Source: Dietzia natronolimnaea
GTDB lineage: Bacteria; Actinomycetota; Actinomycetes; Mycobacteriales; Mycobacteriaceae
Length of the DNA stretch: 64,000 nt
Assembly (NCBI RefSeq): GCF_002289575.1
Contig: NZ_NTGA01000004.1
Span: 124,001 to 188,000, forward strand
Reading direction: 5' to 3'
A model generated the notes under the pieces. The model ran no database searches. It was not told where the DNA came from and was given only the letters and a program-made list of their open reading frames with translations. A program made the translations under genes and the position numbers. Of the stretch, positions 37,225-45,300 are shown piece by piece (position 1 is the stretch's first letter; every line of letters starts with the position of its first letter).

Positions 37225-37425
37225 ATGTCCACACCGCGTATTGGACGCCCAGCGTCCATCTCTGAAGCCGCCGATCGATACGGCGTGAACCCCGTGACCA
37301 TCCGCCGATGGATCTCCAGCGGCCGAATTTCCGGCTTCAGGTTCGGGCCGCGCATGATCCGCGTTGATCTCGACGAGATCGACGCACTGGCCCGCCCCCT
37401 CGCTGCCGGGGGTGCTTCCGCGTGA
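37225..37425 (+). CDS. Excisionase-like helix-turn-helix protein
   Basis: A 66-residue MerR/Xis-type DNA-binding protein: SISEAADRYGVNPVTIRRWISSGRISGFRFGPRMIRVDLDEID in full is the domain, here cited only as landmark residues 11-52. Small proteins of this kind act as excisionase or AlpA-like regulators. It heads the rightward operon behind the strong promoter and overlaps the next gene by GTGA. Confidence 0.78.
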   Translation: MSTPRIGRPASISEAADRYGVNPVTIRRWISSGRISGFRFGPRMIRVDLDEIDALARPLAAGGASA

Positions 37426-37997
37426 GCGCAGACGAGAAGGCCGGCCCCCACCACGAGACCGGCCCCCAGGAAATCACTGCTGCTACCGACGATTCTACCC
37501 CGCCCGCGCACCGGTCGAAGATCACCGACCAGCTCGACAAGTTCAATGCGGCGTGGGTAGCCCAGGGCCATCGACCGATCGCGTATCGGGGCAACACTGG
37601 AGTCACACAGCTTCTGCCCGCTGGCCCCGCGCCCGACTCGTGCCGGTTGCTGCTGTCCGGTGGCTTGTGGGGCTCTCCCGAGGCCGTCAAGGCTGCTGCC
37701 TCCCTCGTGCACCCCGAGGACTTGGACGAACCGCACAAGACCGTGTGGGGTGCCGTAACCGCCCTCGCTTCTCGTGGCATCACGGGCGCCCGGGCTGTAA
37801 TGGACGAGGTCATCAGGGCCGGGGATGCATCCCAGCTCGTGCGGGACGAGCTCATGCAGGCGACGCACGCCGGCGGGGTCCCCGAGGCCCTCCCGTACTA
37901 CGCCGCCCAGATCCTCGCTGACCGGTTCCGGCGGGCTGTTGAGTCGTATGGGCAAGGTGCGGTCGGGTGGTCCGCCACCGCCAGTGAGGACGAGTGA
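37422..37997 (+). pseudogene. DnaB N-terminal-domain-like protein, truncated by IS21
   Basis: A 191-residue remnant starting at GTG in the stop of the preceding gene. From about residue 76, LLLSGGLWGSPEAVKAAA, a helical stretch and ALPYYAAQILADRFRRAV resemble the N-terminal domain of replicative DnaB helicase, without the ATPase; perhaps a helicase-loading or primase partner. The frame runs into the left end of the insertion sequence, whose first three bases TGA supply the stop. Joining GAG GAC GAG to the right flank at 40615 restores an in-frame protein of 222 residues. Only 31 residues are lost, so some function may remain. Confidence 0.7.
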
Positions 37998-38096
37998 GAA
38001 TGACAACCCCATTTGGCCCCGCTGTGCTGTTTTGATTTGGCCCCACCCTCGTGATGGGTTGGGGGTGGGTGCGCCGGTGGTTGGCGTCCCGGGCGG

Positions 38097-38905
38097 TCAG
38101 GTGGTCGCGGGTTCCTTTCGGTGTTGGGCCGCGGTGGTGGCCAGTCGGTAGGAGGCGGTGCCGGTCTGGATGATGTGGGCGTTGTAGGTCAGGCGGTCGA
38201 CCACGGCTGCGGCCAGTCGGGGGTGGTGAAGGTGGTGCCCCATTCGCTGAACGGAGCGTTGGAGGCGCAGGCGATGGAGGCTCGTTCCTCTCGCGCGGTG
38301 ATGATCTGGAAGAGGAGTTCGGCCCCACGTGGGTCGAGGTGGACGTAGCCGACCTCGTCGAGGCACAGCAGGTCCAGTCGGGCGTAGCGGCCGACCACGC
38401 GGGACAGTTGCTTGTCGTCGGCGGCTTCGACGAGCTCGTTTACCAGGGCCGCGGTGGTGATATACCGGACTCGGCGTCCTTGCTCGGCTGCCGCGGTACC
38501 CAGGGCGATGAGCAGGTGGGTTTTGCCGGTTCCGGAGTCGCCGAGCAGGACCAGTGGTTCTCCGGCGTCGATCCACGCCCCGCCGGCCAGGTGCGCCAAC
38601 GTTGCTGGTGGTAGGTCGGGCAGGCGGGCGGGATCGAAGTCGGCGAGCCGTTTGGTGCGCGGGAACTTGGCCTCGTTGACCCTGCGCATCCGTCGGCGGG
38701 CATCGCGTTCGTCGCACTCGGCCGACAGCATCTCGGCCAAGAACGCCTTGTGGGTCAGACGCTGCTTGGCGGCCGCCTCGGCCATGGGTATCGCCTGGTC
38801 ACGGATGGTGGGTAGGCACAGGGTCTTGGCTGCGGCACCAATGGCGGCTTCGGCGGCCGCGTCGGTCAGCGCAGTCATCGCCGGCGGGGTCTTGCTACTG
38901 CTCAT
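38097..38905 (-). pseudogene. istB: IstB transposition ATPase, frameshifted near the C-terminus
   Basis: AAA+ helper of IS21 transposition. Walker A is GDSGTGKTH (122-130) and Walker B LDLLCLDEVGY. The frame goes off near 38225: after EWGTTFTTP the reading becomes DWPQPWSTA and stops at 38189, whereas one extra C in the CCCCC run would give RLAAAVVDRLTYNAHIIQTG, the normal family ending, down to 38097. About 42 residues are lost. ATG 38905 overlaps the istA stop by four bases. Confidence 0.8.
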
Positions 38906-40482
38906 GCGATGGCCTCCTCGAGCTGGCGCCCGCTTGAGGTCAGGAGTTGGTCGTAACCGGCCAGCGACGGGGCGGGCCTCTGATCGGCGGCCGCCGGAGC
39001 GGCCGTGGTCGGCAGTGCGATCGGCGGGGTGGCGGCCCGCCCGGTGGTGGCCCGGCGGGCGTGCACGGCGACCAGATCGGCATCGAACACCTCGTCGGCC
39101 ACAGCGGCGGCCATCCCGGCGGCCACCGCCGAGGCGCTCATGGTGCGATGCAGCAGCAGGACCCCGATCAGGGCGCGGGTGCCGGCGCCGTCGCCCAACG
39201 CTTTGCGGGCGGCGGTCCAGAATCGCTGGTGGTTGGCGGTGAACGCCCCCGACGCTTTAGCGCTGGCCAGGGCGGTCGACCCGGCCAGGGCGCCGGGCTT
39301 GCGCACCAGCACCTCCAGGTAGTGGTCCAGGACCAGGTCTTCGGTGCCCTTGTGCAGTGAGCGGGTGTGCTGCGCGATGACCTTGCCGTGGGCGGCCGGG
39401 TCGAGCACGAGGATGCGCGTGGCGCCCAGGCGGACCTCGAGACGACGCCCGACGTGACGTGCGGGCACCGAGTAGTAGGACTGGCGCACGCACACTCGCG
39501 CTTTGGCATCGACCCGGCACGACAGGACGGCGTCCACATCGAAGACCTCGGCCGGTAGCGGCCGCAGCAGCGGCAGTTCCCGGGCCGCGGCGGCGCCGAC
39601 GGTCTCGGCCCGGGCCCCGATACGCCGGGCATCATCGCGGGCATCGGCGGCGGCGATCAGCTCATTGAGCTCGGCCAGGGAGTCCACTTTCGGGACCGGG
39701 GTCAGGTGCCGGCGCCGGAACCGGCCGATCTCGCCCTCGACGCCGCCTTTCTCGTGGGCGCCGTCCTTGCCAGGGATGCAGTAGAACGAATCGAATCCGT
39801 AGTGCGAGCGCAACGCCACGAAGCGGGGGTGCTCGAACCGGTCCCGACCGAGCGCGACCCTGGTCACGGCGGGTTTGAGGTTGTCGTAGCGGATCATCCC
39901 CACCGGTACCCCGCCGAAGGCGGCGAACGCTCGGACGTGGCCGTCGAAGAACGATTCCTGGGCCTGGTTGGCGTAGGCGAAGTGGAACGCCTTGCCCGAG
40001 TGCGACAGGCGCATGCAGAACATGAATATCTTCATCACCACCCCGGCAATCGTGGCGGTGAATTCGCCGAAGTCGACCTCGGCCTCCTCGGCCGGCGGGT
40101 GGGTCTGCGGCACCATCACCTCTCTCGGGCCGCTGATCTCGGCACGGAGTGTGGCCACCAGGTTGCGCACGCTCGACTCGGCCACCTCCACTCCTTCCTC
40201 CTCCATCAGGCGCTGCCACACGCGGCGAGCGGTATGACGCTGCTTGCGAGGCGCTGTGAGGTCCTCGGTCAACCAGCGCCGGATCGTCGCCTCATGCGGG
40301 CCCAGTACCGGCGCGGTGCGTTGCGGGGTCTTACGTGGTGGCGGCACCGCATCGGCCAGCGCCGCGCGCACCGTGCGGCGGTGCACCTTGTGCCTCTCGG
40401 CGAGGGCCCGGATGGACAGGCCTTCGTCTCGGGCGTCTCGTCGGATACGTTCGAACTGCTCCACTCTCGATCTCTCCTTCAA
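38902..40482 (-). CDS. istA: IstA transposase of the IS21 family
   Basis: A 526-residue transposase: N-terminal HTH (LSIRALAERHKVHRRTVRAAL, residues 22-42), then the DDE core with Asp137 (EVDFGEF), Asp200 (IRYDNLK) and Glu249 (KGGVEGE), and a beta-barrel C-terminus. Length is normal and the catalytic residues are intact, so IstA itself looks functional although its partner istB is broken. Confidence 0.93.
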   Translation of the reverse strand: MKERSRVEQFERIRRDARDEGLSIRALAERHKVHRRTVRAALADAVPPPRKTPQRTAPVLGPHEATIRRWLTEDLTAPRKQRHTARRVWQRLMEEEGVEVAESSVRNLVATLRAEISGPREVMVPQTHPPAEEAEVDFGEFTATIAGVVMKIFMFCMRLSHSGKAFHFAYANQAQESFFDGHVRAFAAFGGVPVGMIRYDNLKPAVTRVALGRDRFEHPRFVALRSHYGFDSFYCIPGKDGAHEKGGVEGEIGRFRRRHLTPVPKVDSLAELNELIAAADARDDARRIGARAETVGAAAARELPLLRPLPAEVFDVDAVLSCRVDAKARVCVRQSYYSVPARHVGRRLEVRLGATRILVLDPAAHGKVIAQHTRSLHKGTEDLVLDHYLEVLVRKPGALAGSTALASAKASGAFTANHQRFWTAARKALGDGAGTRALIGVLLLHRTMSASAVAAGMAAAVADEVFDADLVAVHARRATTGRAATPPIALPTTAAPAAADQRPAPSLAGYDQLLTSSGRQLEEAIA

Positions 40483-40614
40483 CCCCTTGCCTCTCGTGAA
40501 CGTCTTTGGTCGGACGACACGAAACTTAGGGTCTGGTTGATCGAGGGTGGGGCCATTTCAGAGCAGCACTACGCCTCCAAGTGGGGCCAATTCAGACTGG
40601 CACACTCAGACGAG

Positions 40615-40710
40615 TTGTGGGAGTTGATCGTTACCGGGGGAACTCGGCTGCGCGGTCTGCACGATCGGCTGTCCGCTGCCCGTAAGGGGGCCGGCGATGC
40701 TGACGTCTGA
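40615..40710 (+). pseudogene. Detached C-terminus of the DnaB-N-like gene
   Basis: After the right copy of GACGAG the frame reads LWELIVTGGTRLRGLHDRLS and 11 more residues to a TGA. It continues exactly the frame left at 37994. Now it lacks its own start; the next gene's ATG lies inside it, 14 bases before its end. Confidence 0.75.
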
Positions 40711-42040
40711 TCCATTCGAGGGCGTGACTTCATCCGGTTCAGCCGGTTCAGCCACTTCATCCGGTCTATCCGGATACCCAACGGTCGAACCGGCACCACT
40801 CGATGACGTCCGCCAGTGGCTCGCCCGATTCATTCGCACCACCACCGACGTCGACCTCGATTTGCTCACCCTGTGGGCGGTGCACACCCACTTGGTAGTC
40901 GAGCTGTACACCACCCCGCGGTTACTCATCGACTCAGTGATGCCGGGATCCGGTAAGACGACCTGTCTCGATCACCTCTCGCGGTTGTGCGCTCACCCGA
41001 TCCAAGCCGCATCACTGTCGTCGCCCGCGTTGCTCGCCCGGGTCCTCGCCAACGGGCCGCGCACCATCCTGATCGATGAGGCCGACCGATCCCTCGACCC
41101 GAAGAAAGAGGGAGTGGGGGAACTGCTGGCGATTCTCAACAGTGGCTACCGGGCCGGGGCGTCACGCCCGGTCCTCACCCCGACTAAGGGCGGCGGCTGG
41201 GACGTCGACGAGATGGCAACGCACGCCCCGGTGGCGATGGCGGGGAACTCTCCGAACCTGCCAGAGGACACCCTCTCGAGGTGCGCCCGGGTGCTGCTCA
41301 TGCCCGACCTTGACGGCACGGCCGATGAGAGCGATTGGGAGATGATCGAGCCTGACGCCCTGGATCTCGCTGAACGAATCCAGGCGTGGTGCGACTTGAT
41401 CCGTGACGAGGTGCGTGGGGTACGTCCACCACTACCGGAGGGGATCAAGGGGCGTGCGCGTGAGCGGTGGCTACCTCTCAAGCGAGTGGCACATATGGCG
41501 GGGGGTCGTTGGCCGGCCGCCGTTGACACTCTCGCCACGGCCGAGGCTGATCGTCTCGCGGTCGAGGCCGAGGACGGTCTCATGCGTAAACAACGTCACA
41601 TGCTGCTTGTAGAGCACCTGGCCGACGTGTGGCCTGAGGGGGAAGCGTTCATCCCCACCGCACGCCTCCTCGACGCGCTCAAGCACGAGCACCCCGAGGA
41701 GTGGGGAGAGTTCTCAAAGCTGGGACGCCCGCTCACCTCGCAAGCGATGGGCCGCATGATCGCCGGGAAGTTCGGAGTCCACACCTCCCGACCGGACACG
41801 AACGGGCCCCGCGGGTACCTGTTCGCGGACCTCGATCCGGTTCTGCGCCGGTTGGGGATGGGGGGACCGGATAAACCGGATGAACCGGCTGAACCGGCCG
41901 AACCGGATAAACCGGCTGAACCGGATGAAGTGGCTGACCAGGGCAAATGCCGAGTCTGTGGTCAAACACTGTTGTTGCCTTCCCCATCCGGTGTCTGTTC
42001 GCGCCGGGACGTGGACCACGACTTCGCGCGGGGGGCATGA
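40697..42040 (+). CDS. DUF3631-type ATPase / primase-helicase C-terminal domain protein
   Basis: A 447-residue P-loop ATPase: Walker A GSGKTT (84-89) and Walker B TILIDEAD (123-130), followed by AILNSGYRAGASRPVLTP and VAMAGNSPNLPEDTLSRC, the pattern of DUF3631 domains found at the end of phage and satellite primases. There is no primase domain, so it may load or act as helicase in element replication, perhaps with the broken DnaB-N-like protein. Its ends are made of 9-bp repeats in opposite orientation. A late CRVCG...C may be a zinc knuckle. Confidence 0.8.
   Translation: MLTSDPFEGVTSSGSAGSATSSGLSGYPTVEPAPLDDVRQWLARFIRTTTDVDLDLLTLWAVHTHLVVELYTTPRLLIDSVMPGSGKTTCLDHLSRLCAHPIQAASLSSPALLARVLANGPRTILIDEADRSLDPKKEGVGELLAILNSGYRAGASRPVLTPTKGGGWDVDEMATHAPVAMAGNSPNLPEDTLSRCARVLLMPDLDGTADESDWEMIEPDALDLAERIQAWCDLIRDEVRGVRPPLPEGIKGRARERWLPLKRVAHMAGGRWPAAVDTLATAEADRLAVEAEDGLMRKQRHMLLVEHLADVWPEGEAFIPTARLLDALKHEHPEEWGEFSKLGRPLTSQAMGRMIAGKFGVHTSRPDTNGPRGYLFADLDPVLRRLGMGGPDKPDEPAEPAEPDKPAEPDEVADQGKCRVCGQTLLLPSPSGVCSRRDVDHDFARGA
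40729..40773. repeat. Five 9-bp repeats at the 5' end of the ATPase gene
   Basis: TTCATCCGG, TTCAGCCGG, TTCAGCCAC, TTCATCCGG, TCTATCCGG in tandem, coding for a Ser/Gly/Ala-rich stretch. They are reverse complements of the units at 41867-41938. Confidence 0.8.
41867..41938. repeat. Eight 9-bp repeats at the 3' end of the ATPase gene
   Basis: CCGGATAAA, CCGGATGAA, CCGGCTGAA, CCGGCCGAA, CCGGATAAA, CCGGCTGAA, CCGGATGAA, GTGGCTGAC in tandem, coding Pro-(Asp/Ala)-(Glu/Lys) triplets. Iteron-like; may be an origin or a protein-level repeat. Confidence 0.8.
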
Positions 42041-42288
42041 TGCCCGACCTACGCCCCCTCGCGCCGCTCGTGACCGGCCGCATGTCCACCGAATCCCTCG
42101 ACGCGCTCGACGCCACCCTCATCGAGTGGGCCGGAGTGCCCCTGCACTCCGCGACGGTTGACGACCTCAACGCCGCCACACGCTCACTCGGACTGTTCCG
42201 AGACGCAGCAATCAACGCGTACGCCGACCAGCTCGCCGCGGCCGGCATGGACGACATCGAGAACCATGCGAACGGAGACGCCCAGTGA
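42037..42288 (+). CDS. Small unknown element protein
   Basis: An 83-residue acidic, probably helical protein (STESLDALDATLIEWAG, LNAATRSLGLFRDAAINAYADQL) that starts in the ATPase stop (ATGA). The family is unknown. It is part of a chain of genes each overlapping the next, so translation is probably coupled. Confidence 0.7.
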   Translation: MMPDLRPLAPLVTGRMSTESLDALDATLIEWAGVPLHSATVDDLNAATRSLGLFRDAAINAYADQLAAAGMDDIENHANGDAQ

Positions 42289-42533
42289 TCCCCGACCCTG
42301 ACCTGTTCGCCGCCGCCCGGTGCGTGGGCCGCTGGACCGACTGGGAAACCGACGCCCTCGATGGGGAGACCGCAGTCGACCGTCTCGAGCGGCTCCGGTG
42401 GGCCGCCACCCAATGTCAGCGGTGTACCGCCTTCAGCGCCTGCCAAACGCTCGCAGATCAGACCCCGAAGAATCACCTCCAACACCACGTGTGGGCCGGA
42501 ATCGTGCCCCCGATCGCTAAGGACACCCCATGA
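42285..42533 (+). CDS. WhiB-family iron-sulfur regulator, phage type
   Basis: An 82-residue protein with four cysteines in the WhiB pattern: Cys13, then Cys44-x2-Cys47-x5-Cys53, and a later HHVWAGIVPP in place of the usual GVWGG turn. The start DPDLFAAARC also fits. WhiB proteins hold a 4Fe-4S cluster and bind sigma factor; phage-borne ones can shut off host whiB2. It begins with GTG overlapping the previous stop. Confidence 0.8.
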   Translation: MIPDPDLFAAARCVGRWTDWETDALDGETAVDRLERLRWAATQCQRCTAFSACQTLADQTPKNHLQHHVWAGIVPPIAKDTP

Positions 42534-42709
42534 AGCTTCAGCGAGCCCGCGTGACCCCAGTAGTCCGCGCCTACCCCGACCATTTCACTCACGATGTTCA
42601 GATCGAGCTCGGATCGCTCCGTTTCGAGATGACCGCGGACGAGGCGCACGCCCTGGCCGATGCCCTGGTCGACGCCGCCGAGAAGGGTGGGCCGGCCGAT
42701 GCAGCGTGA
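42530..42709 (+). CDS. Small unknown element protein
   Basis: A 59-residue frame starting at the ATG in the WhiB-like stop (ATGA). It reads MKLQRARVTPVVRAYPDHF, then an acidic helical end (MTADEAHALADALVDAAEKG). No family recognised. Its exact four-base overlap with the previous gene and its 11-base overlap with the next support it. Confidence 0.6.
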   Translation: MKLQRARVTPVVRAYPDHFTHDVQIELGSLRFEMTADEAHALADALVDAAEKGGPADAA

Positions 42710-42851
42710 ACTACGTGACCACCTCGTCGACCTGGCGCTTCAGCGTTGGTGCGACACCACCCTCGACGAGGCGACCGTCGAGGACCTGCGGCTGGCACGA
42801 GACCGTCAGGCCGCGTGGATCGAGCTGAAGCGAGGTATCCGCAATGTTTGA
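42699..42851 (+). CDS. Small unknown element protein
   Basis: A 50-residue, mostly helical, charged protein (MQRELRDHLVDLALQRWCDT, then LARDRQAAWIELKRGIRNV). It overlaps its neighbours on both sides. Function unknown. Confidence 0.55.
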   Translation: MQRELRDHLVDLALQRWCDTTLDEATVEDLRLARDRQAAWIELKRGIRNV

Positions 42852-43158
42852 TCGTCAGGCACTCGCCGTGGTCATCGCAGGGCTGGACGGCCACAACCCG
42901 AACGTGACGCTGATGTCCAACGGCAATCTCGTCTCGACCCCCGGCAATGGGCCCTCGGACCTACAGCTGGCCACCGACGACATGCTGAGTCAGAGGATGC
43001 CGACGGTGGCGGTGCAAGACGTTGCCCGGGCCGCACTGGCCGTCGCGATGGCGACCGCGCAGACCCTCGGGGCGGGACCGTTCGACATCGACCCGAAAGC
43101 GATCGCCGCTGAACTGCGGTTCATGTTGCAAGCCCTGGCGATCGAGGCCGACGAATGA
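42844..43158 (+). CDS. Small unknown element protein
   Basis: A 104-residue protein: a beta-like N-terminus (GHNPNVTLMSNGNLVSTPG) and a long helical C-terminus (TVAVQDVARAALAVAMATAQ). No recognised domain. It overlaps the genes on both sides by 8 and 4 bases. Confidence 0.65.
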   Translation: MFDRQALAVVIAGLDGHNPNVTLMSNGNLVSTPGNGPSDLQLATDDMLSQRMPTVAVQDVARAALAVAMATAQTLGAGPFDIDPKAIAAELRFMLQALAIEADE

Positions 43159-43550
43159 CCGTGGTGCGCCTGCCCGGGGGCGACCTCGTCCTCACCCCGC
43201 CGCAGGCGCGGCGCCTGGTGGTCGCCCTGTCGGCGTGCGAGAAGATCGTCCGCCGCCAGGGTGGCCGCCTCCCCGCCGACGTGCGGCGCCTGGCCGTGGA
43301 CCTCGGTGCCGCCGCAGGCACAACGGAACCCGCCTCAGAGGCCGCGGACGACGGTATCGACTATGAGCAGATCACCACGGCGACCGCCGCGCAGCTACTC
43401 GGATGCAGCCCGCGCAACGTCCGCAGCCTTGTCGCGCGTGGCAGGCTCACCGGCCGCCGTCACGGGAGTGTCTTGCTCGTCGCCCGCGACGAAGTCGAGG
43501 CCCGCGCCGCACGCCAGCAAGAACACCAACGGAACGGTCACGCTGCATGA
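43155..43550 (+). CDS. Helix-turn-helix (MerR/excisionase-like) protein
   Basis: A 131-residue protein with a C-terminal HTH: ITTATAAQLLGCSPRNVRSL, RGRLTGRRHG and LLVARDEVEARAARQ cover about residues 76-122. The N-terminal half is helical and Arg-rich. Placed just before the capsid genes, it may regulate the late genes. The protease frame overlaps its 3' end by 83 bases. Confidence 0.7.
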   Translation: MTVVRLPGGDLVLTPPQARRLVVALSACEKIVRRQGGRLPADVRRLAVDLGAAAGTTEPASEAADDGIDYEQITTATAAQLLGCSPRNVRSLVARGRLTGRRHGSVLLVARDEVEARAARQQEHQRNGHAA

Positions 43551-43998
43551 CGTCGAACTGCTGAAAGCGGGGACGTGTCCGGCCTCAACAGGGCCGGCCA
43601 CGTTCACCCCTGCTGACCTGGCCGCCGCGGTGGCCGCGCAGCACGCCCACGACTACCGGCTACCCCGCCTCAAGCTCGGTCACGTCACCCCGGCGCCCGG
43701 ATCACCCGCCATCGGATTCGTCACCAACCTTCGACTGGCCAACGCCGGCCGCACCCTCATCGGGGACCTCGAGTCCATCCCCGCCGCCCTGGCCCGGCGG
43801 CTACCCGTCGAATACCCCGACCGCTCCATCGAGGGCGTGTTCAGGGACGGCCCGCACCGCTTCCGCCTCATCGGCTTGGCGCTACTCGGTGCCGAACAGC
43901 CCGCAGTCGGCGGCATGACCTCCCTACGAGGTCTGGCCGTCGCCGCATCCCTCGCCCGCAACAACCCGACCCGGCCGTCCGGCTGGGTTTCACGATAG
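43468..43998 (+). CDS. Phage prohead protease, N-terminal catalytic part
   Basis: A 176-residue protein similar to Mu I-like/HK97-type capsid proteases: HDVELLKAGTCPASTGPATF, LKLGHVTP with His72, and YPDRSIEGVF with Ser120 form the His/Ser active site. It ends soon after the catalytic domain. The start is unsure: GTG 43468 is the only good initiator in frame and gives a large overlap with the HTH gene; the ATG near 43547 is in another frame. A sequence like the missing C-terminus is found at 45301-45738. Confidence 0.75.
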   Translation: MSCSSPATKSRPAPHASKNTNGTVTLHDVELLKAGTCPASTGPATFTPADLAAAVAAQHAHDYRLPRLKLGHVTPAPGSPAIGFVTNLRLANAGRTLIGDLESIPAALARRLPVEYPDRSIEGVFRDGPHRFRLIGLALLGAEQPAVGGMTSLRGLAVAASLARNNPTRPSGWVSR

Positions 43999-44006
43999 GA
44001 GAAACC

Positions 44007-44894
44007 ATGCCCCTGTACCCGGGTCATACCGACCTCAACGGGAACCTCATCACCGTCGACGAGGCCCTGAATCACCCCACCGTCATCACCGAACGGCTCG
44101 CTGACCTGACCTTCGACACGGTCCTCGTGGACAAGGTGTTCGGCACGGTCGGTCAGCCCGTCACCGGCGGCGCCGTCATCTACTCCCAGACCACCGAGAA
44201 GCATCTCTTTGTCGAGGGTGTCGCCGACCGCAAGCCGGGCGATGAATACCCCGTCATCTTCTCCGAGAAGCCCGACGCGCAGCTCGCCCGAGTGCAGGAC
44301 TTCGGCGGGAAGTTCCCCGTCACCGACGAGGCCCGCCGCCGCAACAATTCGATCGACTTCGACAACGCGGTCACCCGCCTGGCGAACACGATCACCCGCA
44401 AGCTCAACTCCCGCGCAATCGAAACCCTCGAGGCCGCCCTCGGCACCCTCGACGACGGTGGAGAGATCGCCGGCCACCCGTGGACCGACCTGGCCCTCGA
44501 CGGCGCCACCCCGACCCCGGCATCCGAGCGCCCGACCGCCGACCTGGCCGCCGCGCAGCTCGCCGCCGACGAGGACGAACTCGGCATCACCTACAGCATG
44601 TTGCTGGTGCATCCGCGCCAGCGTGCCGCCCTGGCCACCGCCTACGGGGAACGCCTCAAGGCCGTCATGGACGCCGCCGGGATGACACTCGCCTCGACCA
44701 CGCAGGTGCCCGCCGGCACCGCCTACGTCGTCGACCCCGGCACCGTCGGATTCGTCGACTACGAGATGCCCCTGACCAGCGAAACGTGGGACGACCGAGA
44801 GCACCGCCAGACCTGGGTGCAGTCGTACGCAATGCCCGTCATGGGTGTTACGTCGCCGCGCTCGGTCCGCAAGCTCACCGGCCTCGCCGCCTGA
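44007..44894 (+). CDS. Phage major capsid protein (HK97 fold)
   Basis: A 295-residue capsid protein beginning with a short N-arm and ADLTFDTVLVDKVFGTVG, with FVEGVADRKPGDEYPVIFSE (E-loop-like), LEAALGTLDDGGE in the spine region and the C-terminal MPVMGVTSPRSVRKLTGLAA typical of actinophage capsids. AGGAGA lies before the ATG. It follows the protease by 8 bases and precedes a cement-like protein. Confidence 0.85.
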   Translation: MPLYPGHTDLNGNLITVDEALNHPTVITERLADLTFDTVLVDKVFGTVGQPVTGGAVIYSQTTEKHLFVEGVADRKPGDEYPVIFSEKPDAQLARVQDFGGKFPVTDEARRRNNSIDFDNAVTRLANTITRKLNSRAIETLEAALGTLDDGGEIAGHPWTDLALDGATPTPASERPTADLAAAQLAADEDELGITYSMLLVHPRQRAALATAYGERLKAVMDAAGMTLASTTQVPAGTAYVVDPGTVGFVDYEMPLTSETWDDREHRQTWVQSYAMPVMGVTSPRSVRKLTGLAA

Positions 44895-44911
44895 CCCGAA
44901 AGGACACAACC

Positions 44912-45292
44912 ATGACATACAACAATCCCGCCCGAGACCTCTACAACGACGGCTCGGACATCACCTGCCGCGCCGACGCCGCCGTCACCGGTAAGACCTT
45001 CGCCGCCGTGACCGGCCCCCGAGTCGACAACCTCATCACCATCGCCACCGCCGCCACCGGGGCCCGCGCCGCCGGCGTCATCAAGTACGACGCCGCAGCC
45101 GACGACCTCGTCGGAATCGCCCGCGGATCCGGCCGCATCATCACCGTCACCGCCGGCGGGGCGATCACCGCAGGCGACGACGTCCAGGTCGGCACCAACG
45201 GCCGAGCGGTCACGCACACCGACGGTCTGGTCGTCGGCTACGCCGTGGACACCGCCACCAACGGCACCGACGTGCCCGTCTCCCTCATCTAG
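44912..45292 (+). CDS. DUF2190-like capsid cement/decoration protein
   Basis: A 126-residue protein rich in short strands and Thr/Ala: GSDITCRADAAVTGKTFAAV, then GIARGSGRIITVTAGGAITA and GDDVQVGTNGRAV, as in DUF2190 decoration proteins that clamp capsid subunits. AAAGGA lies 8 bases before the ATG. Adjacent to the capsid gene. Confidence 0.7.
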   Translation: MTYNNPARDLYNDGSDITCRADAAVTGKTFAAVTGPRVDNLITIATAATGARAAGVIKYDAAADDLVGIARGSGRIITVTAGGAITAGDDVQVGTNGRAVTHTDGLVVGYAVDTATNGTDVPVSLI

Positions 45293-45300
45293 GAGTACCT

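Larger units (their letters stand above)
37995..40608. mobile_element. IS21-family insertion sequence
   Basis: 2614 bp with istA and istB on the minus strand. The ends start TGAG and match at 18 of 26 positions (37995-38020 versus the complement of 40583-40608); both carry inner copies of TGGCCCCACCCTCG, the multiple terminal repeats typical of IS21. The target duplication GACGAG is present at 37989-37994 and 40609-40614. It sits in the DnaB-N-like gene. Confidence 0.9.
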
